64,000 nt of DNA from contig CAJNDS010001580.1 in the NCBI GenBank assembly GCA_905221605.1, forward strand, positions 162,501 through 226,500. The letters run 5' to 3'. This document shows positions 21,862-33,692 of this stretch, piece after piece. A model generated the notes under the pieces. It worked only from the letters and a program-made list of their open reading frames with translations. It ran no database searches and was not told the DNA's origin. The stretch's first letter is position 1, and every line of letters starts with the position of its first letter. The position numbers were made by a program, and so were the translations under genes. The stretch is from Symbiodinium natans (lineage: Eukaryota; Sar; Dinophyceae; Suessiales; Symbiodiniaceae).

Positions 21862-23917
21862 CTAGTGTCTTCCACTCTGTGTCTTTCAGGGAGGAAGGGG
21901 CGGGTGGTCGTCGGGAGTACCATCTACAAAGTAACTTTTGAACGACCAGGTTTCCCGCAACAGTGAAATGCACTCCCTTTTGCCGATGAGGGTGTGGGCC
22001 TTAGAGGGTGAACCTTCAAACTCACCATTGAACCTTGCCTAAAATATTCTTCAATATCATCCCACCTAAACCCAACTCCAAAAAGGAATCCCAGGGGCCG
22101 ACCGAGCCTACCTAGGAGGCCTGCACCCCGCTATCCCAGAAGCTCGGAAGCCCTGTTTGAGCTCAAATCCTGCTGAAAAGAAGACCTTGCCAAAGAATGT
22201 CCAGACATGCAAAGTCTGTGGGACATCTTCATGTCTTGCTTCCATGAGGACTCAGAGTCCACGTCCTTGCCACCCCGAGCTCGAATCCCAATACTTGCGC
22301 TGTGATGATACAGATCCTCGAAATCTGATGTTGGAACATCGCAATCAGACTAGTAACAGTCATACCTTTGCGCCATGGTATCAATAAGAATATGAGAGCA
22401 ATGAGACGAATCAAAGACCTCAAGACCCCTAGCCCTACACGCCTACAGCCGCAGCCTTAACTCTTGAGGGTGCAGGGTTTAGGTCTTATAGGCTTTCGGG
22501 CTCTACACCCTCACAACTCAGAGCAATAGACGCCCGCCACTGAACAGTCCGGGGCACTAGGTCCTCTTGTCATGCAAGCGCCGGCTTCCTCAAGAGTGCT
22601 TCGTTCTTCTGGGCATTTTTGGGTTTAGGTTGCAAGCCGGGTCTAAGGGCTTTGGGGCTTTTAAGGGTTTAGGGGGGTTGCAGGGCTTAAGGGGCTGGGC
22701 TGAAGAAAGATTCCGAGAACACCGAAGGTGTGACCGGACGGTCTGAGGTGTCACCAGCCTTTTGCAGCAGATGCTGCACTCCACCGAAACGTATCCCCTG
22801 AAAGAGACTCCATCTTCCTCCCCTCCCCCCTTAAGCCCGCAAACCCAGCAGGGGTCGGAAAATGAGGATCTCGGTGCTCAGGCATCCCAGACCCTAAGCC
22901 CTAAGCGTTAGGGATGAACTTCTACAGTTGGGGTTTAGGGGGGTGGCTTAGGCAATGTATCCTCCCCTTTCTCGGCGACATAAGGTCCGAGACATGTCTG
23001 GGTTTACTTGCGGTCTGGGATTTAGGGTTGATTGCCTTGGGGTCAGAAGTTGAGGGCCAGTAGCATAGAGCTTCAGGGTAAGAGTCCAGAAGTGCCGCCC
23101 TTTATAATCCGTGAAGCCACTGCCACGATACATGGTGACCCACAGCAGCTGAACATGTGGCTCCTATTTCCAACTAGGATTTAGAATCTCTGCTCAAGCG
23201 CATAAACTCCACCCTCCAAGGCGCGGGTTTGGAATAGTGCCTTCTTTTAGTTTAGGGCCGCTTCGCCGCTCCCTCAACAAGTTCTGGCCTAAAAGTGTAA
23301 GGATAGGGCCCATTTTCAAGCCTAGAATCGACACCCTCAACCATGAAGCAACGAAGTTGAATTATGAATCTAGATCCTTGCCCAAGCAGAGGACACGCAG
23401 CCGACACATCAAACCCCCCCCCACCCCCCCCACCCCCCCAAAAAAAAAGTTGGGCGGTTTTCCCTAACTGTTGGCTGGGGGGCGGTGGGGGGCGGTGGGG
23501 GTTTGCGCTGGTTCGCTCACGCCAGCCTGGATCTTTTCGTGCCACGCATCAGCCAGGGGAACTTGCCGCGGACGCCATGACTGTTTCCTGCCAGGTTGGG
23601 ATCTGAAATGGGTGGTCTGGGCAGAGATGCCTCTCAGGGGTTTAGGGGCTGTGCATAGAGCAATTTGGTCAGACCACGACCTCTGCTCCGAAACACCCTC
23701 CAATGTGACAAGTAGATGTGGGACTTGTGTCCCCCCATACAGAAATCCTACAGGAGCTCCACCAAGAAGGAGGGCAGAGTCTCCAGGCTTCTATAGCCTG
23801 TATTCAGGCATTCTATATACTATGTGGGGCGGAATTTCTACACAGCCGGCTTGTGGGTTCCCCTGGTCTTAGAGTCTTTGTTCAGCTCAGGAAAGCGACG
23901 CTGCCCGCCGAATTAAT

Positions 23918-25744
23918 CTAACAGAGACTCACGGGCGGTTGCCGCTTTTCGCAGGTATCCTGCAGGGCCAACAGACCCTCGCCTCCATTCTCCACCTTGA
24001 TGCCGGAGATGACCAATCTCTCTAGGGTCTCGTTCTGCTGCACCCCCTTTGCGAGGGCCAAGGCGCCCGCGTCCCCGATGTCGTTGTAATCCAAATCCAG
24101 GACCTGCAAGTGGCTGCCGGGCAGGGCTCCGGCCAAAATCGCGGCCTCGCTGTCGCCGATGTGGAGGCGAATCAGCTTCAGAACTTCGAGGCCGCGGCTG
24201 CAGTCGGGCAGCGCGCGGGCCAGCGCCTCCGCCCCGGCCTGCCCAAGGCGGGCGCTGCCACGACCTTCTCCGTCAGGACCCCTTAAGTACAGGAACCTGA
24301 GCTTGGCACTTGCCAAGTTCCGGAAAAGAGCAGCGGCGTCCTCGGCTTCCAGCTCGCAGTCAAGAATCTCGAGCCGATCAATCCAGGGCACTTGGAAGGC
24401 AAACTTCAGGCCGGCCGCGAGGAGGCCGCCCTGGCCTCGCAGGTCTTCATCTTCCCAGCGAAGAGCATCAGAATCAGGAAGTAGATCACCCATCATGGCG
24501 CTCATGAGGCATTGCCTGCAAATGCTCAGAGCCAGGTCATCCACGCTGCCCTCGAGCAGAACGTGCCCATTGTCTGACAGTTGTGTAAACCTGGCGCTGA
24601 TGAGGGGCTCCAGCAGTCTGCTCTCTCTCGCAATCTTCCAGAGGAGCTCCTTATTGCCGAAATCCAGCTCCTTACCCAGTTTACGCGCAAGGGTCGGGTC
24701 GCCATCTTGGATGGCCGCGTCCAGCCGTTGGCCGTAGAACTTGGCCAGGCCCCTCTGGAGCCTGGGGAAAATGAAAAAAGACGTAAGGACTTGACCGGCT
24801 GGAACTCCGAGGTTCAGCAGTCCCACCAGCACGCTGCCGCCTTCGACGGCCAAGTAGATGATTGCGAGGCCCGCTTGTGGGACGTTCTCGACGAGCAGCA
24901 TCGAACGTTTCGTCGGGGTGAGCTGCTTCGCGAGCAGCACCTTCAGCTTCTCCGACCAGCTAAGCTTGGACTTAGGAGAGGAAGCTCCGATGGTTGCGAT
25001 TGAAAAGACCGACAAGTGGCTCGCAGCCAAATCCGCTAAAAAACGGTCCAGCCACATGAGGCGCAGGTGAAATATGATTAGGTACACCCAGCTCAGCCAG
25101 CCAACTACGTGCAGGCCGACTTTTGTCGACTGTAAGCACAGACCTCCAAAGAGCACGTCCTTTAACGTGTCGAAGGAGTCAGATACGAAAGGGCAAACGC
25201 CGGAGAACATCGCCTCTGCAAAGGCCGTCGGGGGGTATCCTCGTCCGGGCTCCAGGACGAATGCTGCCACTGAGGCCTGCGCAAGCATCCACAAGCACGC
25301 AGCTGACAGGAGTATCACGTAGGACTCCCACAACAACCCGGTTTCCTTCGACAAGCTGCTGTCGACAATGCCCGCCACTGTGACGCCCAAGCATAGACCG
25401 ACTGTGCAGGAGAAGACGGCCAGAACCTGGCGGAATCTGCGCTGTGACGACACCGGGACGGGTGATGGTGTGCTCTGCTGGGTGGAAGGCATGGTAAGGT
25501 GCACGTCGCTGATACCGGCGCCGGTAGCTGTGGCACCCACAGGGTCGGGCTCCAGCCTGGCGCGCTCGGGTGGAGTTTTTCGGAAGCTCCGCCACGTTGC
25601 GATCTGCAGGATGGCCGTTCCAAGCACGAGCGTGGAGCCAGCGATGCCCGCCAGCACGGGCAGGTGCTCCTGGGCACGGCGGTCAATGCCTGCCATTTGC
25701 AGGACGTCCTCCACATGGCTCTCAGTGGCGTTGCTGGTGTTCAT
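23918..25744 (-). CDS. Multi-pass membrane protein with C-terminal leucine-rich repeats, copy 1
   Basis: 608 residues, one exon. The N-terminus has NTS and NAT sequons. Hydrophobic segments lie near 27-50, 105-130, 138-165, 205-230 and 285-320. The C-terminal third has ribonuclease-inhibitor-like LRRs (LQVLDLDYNDIGDAGALALA). This architecture suggests a membrane-anchored recognition or scaffold protein; I do not recognise a named family. The ATG at 25744 fits a start conserved in copy 2. The gene is part of block A1. No spliced-leader relic is visible upstream. A third A block (38.4-41.1 kb) lacks it. Confidence 0.85.
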   Translation of the reverse strand: MNTSNATESHVEDVLQMAGIDRRAQEHLPVLAGIAGSTLVLGTAILQIATWRSFRKTPPERARLEPDPVGATATGAGISDVHLTMPSTQQSTPSPVPVSSQRRFRQVLAVFSCTVGLCLGVTVAGIVDSSLSKETGLLWESYVILLSAACLWMLAQASVAAFVLEPGRGYPPTAFAEAMFSGVCPFVSDSFDTLKDVLFGGLCLQSTKVGLHVVGWLSWVYLIIFHLRLMWLDRFLADLAASHLSVFSIATIGASSPKSKLSWSEKLKVLLAKQLTPTKRSMLLVENVPQAGLAIIYLAVEGGSVLVGLLNLGVPAGQVLTSFFIFPRLQRGLAKFYGQRLDAAIQDGDPTLARKLGKELDFGNKELLWKIARESRLLEPLISARFTQLSDNGHVLLEGSVDDLALSICRQCLMSAMMGDLLPDSDALRWEDEDLRGQGGLLAAGLKFAFQVPWIDRLEILDCELEAEDAAALFRNLASAKLRFLYLRGPDGEGRGSARLGQAGAEALARALPDCSRGLEVLKLIRLHIGDSEAAILAGALPGSHLQVLDLDYNDIGDAGALALAKGVQQNETLERLVISGIKVENGGEGLLALQDTCEKRQPPVSLC

Positions 25745-26854
25745 CCGGGCAAAAAAAGGGAAAGACCCTCACCTTCGGGGGAGGCGCCCTTTTGTGTGAA
25801 ACCTTGCGGCTGCGTCCTCCTCTTGGGCCTAGAATCTAAGAAGGGTTGAAAACCCAAAGTGGACACTTCCAAGAAAAGATGGGCCCAGGATGTTTCGAAA
25901 CCCTACAACCCTAAACCAACAAGGCCTAAAAGGGGACCTTCTGTTCAACAAGGGGACTTCATGTTTGTTCAGGTATTGGGTTTGGGGTTTGGGGGTTTAT
26001 GGTAGAGGGTTTAGGGGGCCCCCAACAAGGTTCGCTCCGCTTTTCGGTCCTTTCTCGCCGAAGCGATTGCTGCGCGAGCCTGGGGATGGCGCAGGGAACT
26101 TTTGGGATTCTGGGACCCTGAACACTAAACCCTAAACCCTACTAAACCTTTTCTGAAATCGTTTATGAAAAGCTTTTTCTGTAGGGGTTAAGGGACGAAC
26201 GGGTTTAGGGCTTCAAGCTTCAGGTGAGTCGCTTAATTGCATGCTTGGATTCGGACTCTCGTACTACGACTAAAAGTTGAGGGAAGCCATATAAACCCTA
26301 ACCTTAAACCTTTGCTGGGGCGCCCCTGTAGCTTGCAACCTCTGCAAAGGGTATTTCCAAAATGGGGGGGTACCCGGGATACCCCCTTTTATACCCGCAG
26401 ATAGAACAGAATCCCCTTAAAAGGCACACCCCCCCCCCCCCCCCCCAAAAAAAAAAAAAAAAAAAGTACCCCCCCATATTCGGAAACCCCTCCATATGGC
26501 TTTCGTGAATTGCAGCTTGGGCCTGAGCTTCTTAAGACTGAAACTTAAACTTCCATGTCGGGTTGAAGTTGAGGGCGTGTCAGAAACGTTGTGCGTCCTG
26601 GTCTTTCTGCCGAAACCAAAAACGGCCATTTGAAGGGAACCTATAGAGAACTATGTGTACGCAGCCCTTTGCAAGAAACAACTTCAAGAAGAAGCTGTGA
26701 AGCCCAAGCCCCAAACCCCCAACTTCAAGCAGCCATGGCCCAAAATCAAAATTCTAAAGCCTCAGCCAACCCTAAACCTAACACATTGCCCCCACCAGCC
26801 CCAGCCGATCGACATATCCAGACCGAACCCAGCAAGGCCAAGCGAGGACCGAGC

Positions 26855-26890
26855 CCGTGAGGAATGGATGGCGTTCGGATTCGCAGAATC
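26855..26890 (-). pseudogene. XDH: Duplicate XDH exon 20 in block A2
   Basis: Reads DSANPNAIHSSR as in A3, but the acceptor CAG has become CGG. The neighbouring exon 19 copy (about 27477-27531) has one extra base and reads IPPFNDAPVDMRVT before the frameshift. Confidence 0.8.
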
Positions 26891-26985
26891 CCGCGGCACT
26901 TGGGATCTGCAACATGCCTCTTTGGCTTCTGCGGACGATATGTCCCAAACCCTGCCCCCGAGCCCGAATCGGTGTCTTGGGATAA

Positions 26986-27102
26986 CTTACTGTTGGTTCG
27001 CAGGGAATGGGGGAATGAGATACCCCGTATAATCCCTTAAAGGGTATATATATATATATATATAGGGCCCTCATTCCCTCATTCCCTGCTGACCAACAGT
27101 AG
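26986..27102. mobile_element. MITE-like element with filled and empty sites
   Basis: 117 bp with about 30-bp inverted arms (CTTACTGTTGG...GAATG and its complement) around a TA run. Blocks A1 (21541-21550) and A3 (39021-39032) have the uninterrupted site GATAAGAGCT. No transposase is present. Related ends lie at 42809-42900 and 52820-52866 (AGGGCCCT-ATTCCCTCATTC). Confidence 0.8.
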
Positions 27103-27225
27103 GAGCTCGAGGGCCTTGGAGGCCTTCCGGGGGGTCTAGGGCGTTTTGGGTTCCGGAGACAGCGGGGCGTAGGGTCCAAGGTTTAACCTGCATGTACTTG
27201 CATGCTACAAAGCCTCGTGCCCGAG

Positions 27226-27325
27226 CCCTAAACCCTAAACCCTAAACCCTAAACCCTAAACCCTAAACCCTAAACCCTAAACCCTAAACCCTAAACCCTA
27301 AACCCTAAACCCTAAACCCTACACC
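27226..27325 (-). repeat. CCCTAAA array in block A2
   Basis: About 14 perfect units; almost absent at the matching point of A1 (21646-21660), so the array expanded or was inserted after duplication. Confidence 0.95.
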
Positions 27326-29565
27326 CTCGCTTCGAACATCATCGAACTTGCAGGCTGAGGTGGCTTCGGGGTTTAAAGAGAGGGTTCTTAGGACGGCCGA
27401 TGCGGCTTGGGAATCATAAGCTGCACAGGTGACGCAGTCAAGCTGAAGCATGCAAGAGAATGCTCGTTTCAGGTGGTCCTTGACCCGGGGTGACCCTCAT
27501 GTCGACGGGCGCGTCGTTGAACGGAGGGATCCTCGGAAACAGATGTCTTCCAAACACTCAGGGAGGAGGGGGCGGGTGTTCGTCGGGAGTACCATCTACA
27601 AAGTAACTTTTGAACGACCAGGCTCCCCGCAACAGTGAAATGCCCTCCCTTTTGCCGATCAGGGTGTGGGCCTTAGAGGGTGAACCTTCAAACTCACCCT
27701 TGAACCTTGCCTAAAAAATTCTTCAATATCATCCCACCTAAACCCAACTCCAAAAAGGAATCCCAGGGGCCGACCGAGCCTACCTAGGAGGCCTGCACCC
27801 CGCTATCCCAGATCGGAAGCCCTGTTTGAGCTCAAGTCCTGAAAAGAAGCCCTTGCCAAAGAACATCCAGACATGCAAAGTCTGTGGGACATCTTCATGT
27901 CTTGCTTCCATGAGGACTCAGAGTCCACGTCCTTGCCACCCCGAGCTCGAATCCTAAAACTTGCGCTGTGATGATACAGATCCTCAAAATCTGATGTTGG
28001 AACATCGCAATCAGACTAGTAACAGTCATACCTTTGCGCCATGGTATCAATAAGAATATGAGGGCAATCAGACGAAGCAAAGACCTCAAGACCCCTAGCG
28101 CTACACTCCTACAGCCGCAGCCTTAACTCTTGAGGGTGCAGGGTTTAAGGCCTTTTTGGCTTTCGGGCTCTTCACCCTCACAACTCAGAGCAATAGACGC
28201 CCGCCACTGAACAGTCAGGGGCACTAGGTCCTCTTGTCATGCAAACGCCGGCTTCCTCAAGAGTGTTTTGTTCCCTTGGCATTGGTTTAGTTTGCAAGCC
28301 GGGTCTAAGGGTTTTGGGATTTGAGGGGTTAGGGGATTGCAGGGCTTAAGGGGCTGGCATGACGAAAGACCCGAGAACACCGAAGGTGTGACCGGACGGT
28401 CAGCCTTTTGCACCAGATGCTGCACTCCACCGAAACGTATCCCCTGAAAGAGACTCCATCTTCCTCCTCTCCCCCCTTAAACCCGCAAACCCAGCAGGGG
28501 TCGGAAAATGAGGATCTCGGTGCTCAGTATCACCCCAGACCCTAAACCCTAAGTGTTAGGGATGAAGGCCTACAGTTGGGGTTTAGGGGGGTGGCTTGCG
28601 CAATGTATCCTCCCCATTCTTGGCGACATAAGGTCCGAGACATGTCTGGGTTTACTTGGGGTCTGGGATTTAGGGTTGATTGCCTTGGGGTCAGAAGTTG
28701 AGTGCCAGTAGCATAGAGCTTCAGGGTAAGAGTCCAGAAGTGCCGCCCTTTATAATCCGTGAAGCCACTGCCACGATACATGGTGACCCACAGCAGCTGA
28801 ACATGTGGCTCCTATTTCCAACTAGGATTTAGGATCTCTGCTCAAGCGCATAAACTCCACCCTCCAAGGCGCGGGTTTGGAATAGTGCCTTCTTTTAGTT
28901 TAGGGCCGCTTCGCCGCTCCCTCAACAAGTTCTGGCCTAAAAGTATAATAAGGACAGGGCCTTTTTTTACAAGCCTAGAATCGACACCCTCAACCATGAA
29001 GCAACGAAGTTGAATTATGAATCTAGATCCTTGCCCAAGCAGAGGACACGCAGCCGACACATCAAACCCCCCCCCACCCCCCCCACCCCCCCAAAAAAAA
29101 AGTTGGGCGGTTTTCCCTAACTGTTGGCTGGGGGGCGGTGGGGGGCGGTGGGGGTTTGCGCTGGTTCGCTCACGCCAGCCTGGATCTTTTCGTGCCACGC
29201 ATCAGCCAGGGGAACTTGCCGCGGACGCCATGACTGTTTCCTGCCAGGTGGGATCTGAAATGGGTGGTCTGGGCAGAGATGCCTCTCAGGGATTTAGGGG
29301 CTGTGCATAGAGCAATTTGGTCAGACCACGACCTCTGCTCCGAAACACCCTCCAATGTGACCAGTAGATGTGGGACTTGTGTCCCCCCATACAGAAATCC
29401 TACAGGAGCTCCACCAAGAAGGAGGGCAGAGTCTCCCAGGCTTCTATAGCCTGTATTAAGGCATTCTATATACTATGTGGGGCGGAATTCCTACACAGCC
29501 GGCTTGTGGGTTCCCCTGGTCTTAGAGTCTTTGTTCAGCTCAGAAAAGCGAAGCTGCTCGACGAA

Positions 29566-31398
29566 CTATTCTAATAGAGTGTCACGGGCGGTTGCCGCTT
29601 GTTGCAGGCATCCCGCAGGGCCAACAGACCCTCGCCTCCATCCGCCAGCTTGTTGCGTAAGATGGACAACCTCTCTAGGGTCTCGTTCTGCTGCACCCCC
29701 TTTGCGAGGGCCAAGAAGCCCGCGTTCCTTCCCGATGTCGTTCTGACGCAATTCCAGGACCTGCAAGTGGCTGCTAGGCAGGGCTCCGGCCAAAATCGCG
29801 GCCTCGGCATCGCCGATGTGGAGGCGATTCAGCGTGAGACCTTCGAGGCCGCGGCTGCAGTCGGGCAGCGCGCGGGCCAGCGCCTTCGCCCCGGCCTGCC
29901 CAAGGCGGGCGCTGCCACGACCTTCTTTGTCAGGACCCACTAACTCCAGGCGACTGAGCTTCGCACTTGCCAAGTTCTGAAAAAGAGCGGCGGCGTCCTC
30001 AGCTTGCAGCTCGCAGTTAATAATCCAGAACCGATCAATCCAGGGCACTTGGGAGGCAAAATTCAGGCCGGCCGCGAGGAGGCCGCCCTGGCCCCGCAGG
30101 TCTTCATCTTCCCACCAAAGAGTAGCTCGTCGCAATAGATCACTCATGGCACTCATGAGGCATTGCCTGCAAATGCTCAGAGCCAAGTCATCCACGCTGC
30201 CCTCCACCAGAACGTGCCCATTGTCTGACAGTTGTGTAAACCTGGCGCTGATGAGGGGCTCCAGCAGTCTGCTCTCTCTCGCAATCTTCCAGAGGAGCTC
30301 CTTACTTTCAAAATCCATCTCGGTACCCAGTTTACGCGCAAGGGTCGGGTCGCCATCTTGGATGGCCGAGTCTAGCCGTTGGCCGTAGAACTTGGCCAGG
30401 CCCCTCTGGAGCCTGGGGAAGATGAAGAAAGACGTAAGGACTTGGGCGGCTGGAACTCCGAGGTTCAGCAGTCCCACCAGCACGCTGCCGCCTTCGACGG
30501 CCAAGTAGATGACTGCGAGCACCGCTTGTGGGACGTTTTCGACGAGCAGCATCCAGCGTTTCGTCGGGGTGAGCTGCTTCGCGAGCAGCACCTTCAGCTT
30601 CTCTGACCAGCTTAGATTGGACTTAGGAGAGGAAGCTCCGATGGTGGCGATTGAAAAGACTGACAAATGGCTCGCTGCCAAATCCGGTAAAAAACGGTCC
30701 AGCCACATGAGGCACAGGTGAAATATGATCAGGTACACCCAGCTCAGCCAGCCAACTACGTGCAGGCCGACTTTTGTCGACTGTAAGCACAGACCTCCAA
30801 AGAGCACATCCTTTAACGTGTCGAAGGAGTCAGATACGAAAGGGCACACGCCGGAGAACATCGCCTCTGCAAAGGCCGTCTGGGCGTATCCTCGTCCGGG
30901 CTCCAGGACGAATGCTGCCACTGAGGCCTGCGCAAGCATCCACAAGCACGCAGCTGACAGGAGTATCACGTAGGACTCCCACAACAACCCGGTCTCCTTC
31001 GACAAGCTGCTGTCGACAATGCCCGCCACTGTGACGCCCAAGCATAGACCGACTGTGCAGGAGAAGACGGCCAGAACCTGGCGGAATCTGCGCTGTGACG
31101 ACACCGGGACGGGTGATGGTGTGCTCTGCTGGGTGGAAGGCATGGTAAGGTGCACGTCGCTGGTGCTGGTGCCGGTAGTTGCGGCACCCAGAGCCTCGGG
31201 CTCCGGGAGCCGGGCGTGCTCGGGTTCAGCTTTTCGGAAGCTCCGCCACGTTGCGATCTGCAGGATGGCTGTTCCAAGCACGAGGGTGGAGCCAGCGATG
31301 CCCGCCAGCACGGGCAGGTATTCCTGGGCACGGCGGTCAATGCCTGCCATGTGCAGGACGTCATCCACATGGCTCTCAGTGGCGTTGCTGCTGTTCAT
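29566..31398 (-). CDS. Membrane/LRR protein, copy 2, frameshifted near its end
   Basis: 610 residues as read, nearly identical to copy 1 over most of its length. At about 29719-29740 it has four extra bases (TTCC duplicated) relative to 24068-24086 of copy 1. After LRQNDIG it therefore leaves the LRR frame and ends in an unrelated 60-residue tail. The original frame continues open to a stop at 29571 in phase -1 (LALAKGVQQNETLERL). The last LRRs are lost, so the copy is either altered or a young pseudogene. Confidence 0.8.
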   Translation of the reverse strand: MNSSNATESHVDDVLHMAGIDRRAQEYLPVLAGIAGSTLVLGTAILQIATWRSFRKAEPEHARLPEPEALGAATTGTSTSDVHLTMPSTQQSTPSPVPVSSQRRFRQVLAVFSCTVGLCLGVTVAGIVDSSLSKETGLLWESYVILLSAACLWMLAQASVAAFVLEPGRGYAQTAFAEAMFSGVCPFVSDSFDTLKDVLFGGLCLQSTKVGLHVVGWLSWVYLIIFHLCLMWLDRFLPDLAASHLSVFSIATIGASSPKSNLSWSEKLKVLLAKQLTPTKRWMLLVENVPQAVLAVIYLAVEGGSVLVGLLNLGVPAAQVLTSFFIFPRLQRGLAKFYGQRLDSAIQDGDPTLARKLGTEMDFESKELLWKIARESRLLEPLISARFTQLSDNGHVLVEGSVDDLALSICRQCLMSAMSDLLRRATLWWEDEDLRGQGGLLAAGLNFASQVPWIDRFWIINCELQAEDAAALFQNLASAKLSRLELVGPDKEGRGSARLGQAGAKALARALPDCSRGLEGLTLNRLHIGDAEAAILAGALPSSHLQVLELRQNDIGKERGLLGPRKGGAAERDPREVVHLTQQAGGWRRGSVGPAGCLQQAATARDTLLE

Positions 31399-31439
31399 CC
31401 GGGCAAAAAAAGGGAAAGACCCTCACCTTCGAGTGAGGC

Positions 31440-33074
31440 CCCCTTTGGTGAAACCTTTGGGCTGCGTCCTCCCTTTGGGCTGCGTCCTCCCTTTGGGCCA
31501 GAGAATGGGTCTTTTCAGCGCGGCATGAATGCAGGTCTCGGCGTCGCAACTTAGCTGCATCCTCTTCAGCAAGTGCGGGTACCTCACGAGTTCGGTCAAG
31601 CTGTCGTCCTTTTCTGTGGTCCCGTGTTGCTCTCGGATTTCAGTGTCGCAAACCCGCTGGTTTGAGCTCGGTTTTGGGGGCGTCCTGCGGAGCCCCTCAG
31701 CGCCTGTGCCAAAGAAACCCTCAAGGCCAAGCACCCAAAGCCCCCACACAACTGAAGGTTCATATGCGATCTCGGGCTTAGGGTCTGTACAGGCCTTCTA
31801 CAGGGTTTAAGGTTTATGTAGGGTTTACGTTTAAGGTTTATAAGGGCTTAGAGTTTAGGGTGTAGGGTCTAGAGGGCATAAAGCTGAAGCTCCACACACG
31901 CGCGCACGACCCAACAAAAACCCTTGTTGCAATCTTGGGGCTCCGGCGATGAAGTATGCCGCGGCCGGGGTCGGCGGGACTCATCATGGAGGGCCCTACT
32001 GTACCACACTACCGACCCCCAACACAAGGGAGCCTAACGGGGCCGAACAAGAAGAGGGTGTTGGGTTCTTCGTAAGCATGAGATCTTTGGAGAGGCAAGG
32101 TCGGCCTTTAGCAGATCTTCTTGTGTGGCGAAATCCACTTACCATCACTAGAATGCCGCGTGGCCTGGAAACCAACTTCATGCAAACTTCAACCCAAATA
32201 GCTCCCACGGTATTCTATCAGATGACAGGGATGCCGAGACGTGGTGAGCCACAAAGCTGCGCGAAGTCTTCCCGATTGCCAGGCTCCGCCCTGCATCTAG
32301 CAGATGTCAGGAGCGAAGAGGAGACGTGTAAAATGCATAGTCCTCCAGAAGAGAAGCCTAAGGGTCCATGTACCTATATAGGGAGTACTTGGGCCTTAGA
32401 GTACCTCCTATACAGGGACTTTGGGGCCCAAGTATTCCCCCATTTAGGTACCATGGACCCTTAGGGGAAGCCTAAACAAACCTATGACCCTACACCCTAA
32501 GCCCTAAACCCTAAACTATGAACCCTATACCCTAAACTACGTGTTTGTTCCTCAAAGTTGCTCTGCAAAGTATGCAGACTAAAAGGGGCTTGCAGGGTTT
32601 TTGGGGTTTTGGTGATAATATGTGGGCATGTCCAAGGAGGGGACGTGTTGGGGCCGACCCCTCCCTATTTGAGGAAAAGAAACACATGCAAACCTTAAAT
32701 ACACTAAACCCTAGAAACCCTACAAACCCTATACAAACCCCTATAAACCCTATCAACCCTATCAACCCTCTAAACCCTAAACCCTAAAAAGCCTAAACTA
32801 AAACCCCCAAAACCCAAAAACCCTAAAAACCCTATAAACCCTACAGGGTTGCAGCTAAAGCTTCCGAGGTCTTCCTTTTTTCTCGCGGGAAGGCCAAAGG
32901 CCCCAGGTGAGGTGCCGCGCGTCTTGCTGACACTGCCCCGAGACGCCAGGGTGCATGAAAAGAGCACGCGATATTTGAACAGCAATAAGAATAGTAACAA
33001 CCAGAACGGCGCTAACAGTAATAGTACATATACATTTATACGTTTATATGCTTATTTTGATTTGTAAGTATAAT
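31440..33074. other. Spacer between blocks A2 and C2
   Basis: It holds a foldback element (32357-32465), degenerate telomere-like runs (31790-31870, 32470-32540, 32695-32850) and no gene I can support. The 171-codon plus frame at 31949 runs through the foldback element and is not credible as a gene. Confidence 0.6.
32357..32465. mobile_element. Foldback (MITE-like) element
   Basis: Arms of about 40 bp (CCTAAGGGTCCATG-TACCTA ... and complement) with few mismatches and a loop of about 28 bp. Confidence 0.7.
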
Positions 33075-33692
33075 GAGCAAGAATGAGGAATCACTAGCAA
33101 GACCACGCTGACAATCTTAAAGATGATGCGCAGACAACGGGAGTTTCAAAGCCTGAGTCGGAACCTCAAAGAGGTGGAGGCATCAGACTTTATCGCAGAA
33201 CCACCCTTGCAAACCCATATCTTGGTAGCCCAGCAACCATACTATGATAAGGGCACACATACTATGATAAGGGCACCCTTTGTTTTGGGTTGGTGACTTT
33301 AGAACTCAAAAAAGGGTAAAGGGTACCACTGGGCTGCAAAGATAATAATATGATGTGAGCCAACTTGCCGTGCTCGGTCATCCACGGACGTCCCGGGCCC
33401 CCGCAAGACCAGGGGGCCGTCCTGCTGGCCCTTCGACTTCGGGCAGCGTTGAGGAACTTGGGGTGTGTAATATGGGTACTCTCATGGGTCTACCACCCCA
33501 AACCCTAAACCCTAAACCCTAAACCCTAAAACCTAAACCCTAAACCCTAAACCCTAGCAGGCGTGGGTGGAACTTTGACGCAGTGGGGCTTCCTTGTAAT
33601 CTCGCCCGACATGGAAGGGGCCAGCAGGAATTTGGGGCAAGGGAAGTGTGTCCTTTCGGTTCGAGTGCGGGGGCACTTTGAGTGAGTCTACC

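Larger units (their letters stand above)
21290..25880. repeat. Segmental duplication block A1
   Basis: It matches A2 nearly base for base from about 22000 to 25850 and matches A3 more weakly. It contains decayed XDH exons and membrane/LRR gene copy 1. Confidence 0.9.
26150..31440. repeat. Segmental duplication block A2
   Basis: Tandem copy of A1 with membrane/LRR gene copy 2, decayed XDH exons 19-20 and an inserted foldback element at 26986-27102. Confidence 0.9.

Noticed and set aside
22229-22423. Conserved 64-codon minus ORF in A1 and A2
   Set aside because: Its conservation follows from the recent tandem duplication; the A3 equivalent does not preserve it.
25745-25800. Spliced-leader relic upstream of the membrane/LRR genes
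   Set aside because: I looked for the conserved dinoflagellate leader end and found nothing like it here or elsewhere in the window.
31949-32464. 171-codon plus-strand ORF
   Set aside because: Its end is encoded by a foldback element and it shows no family features.
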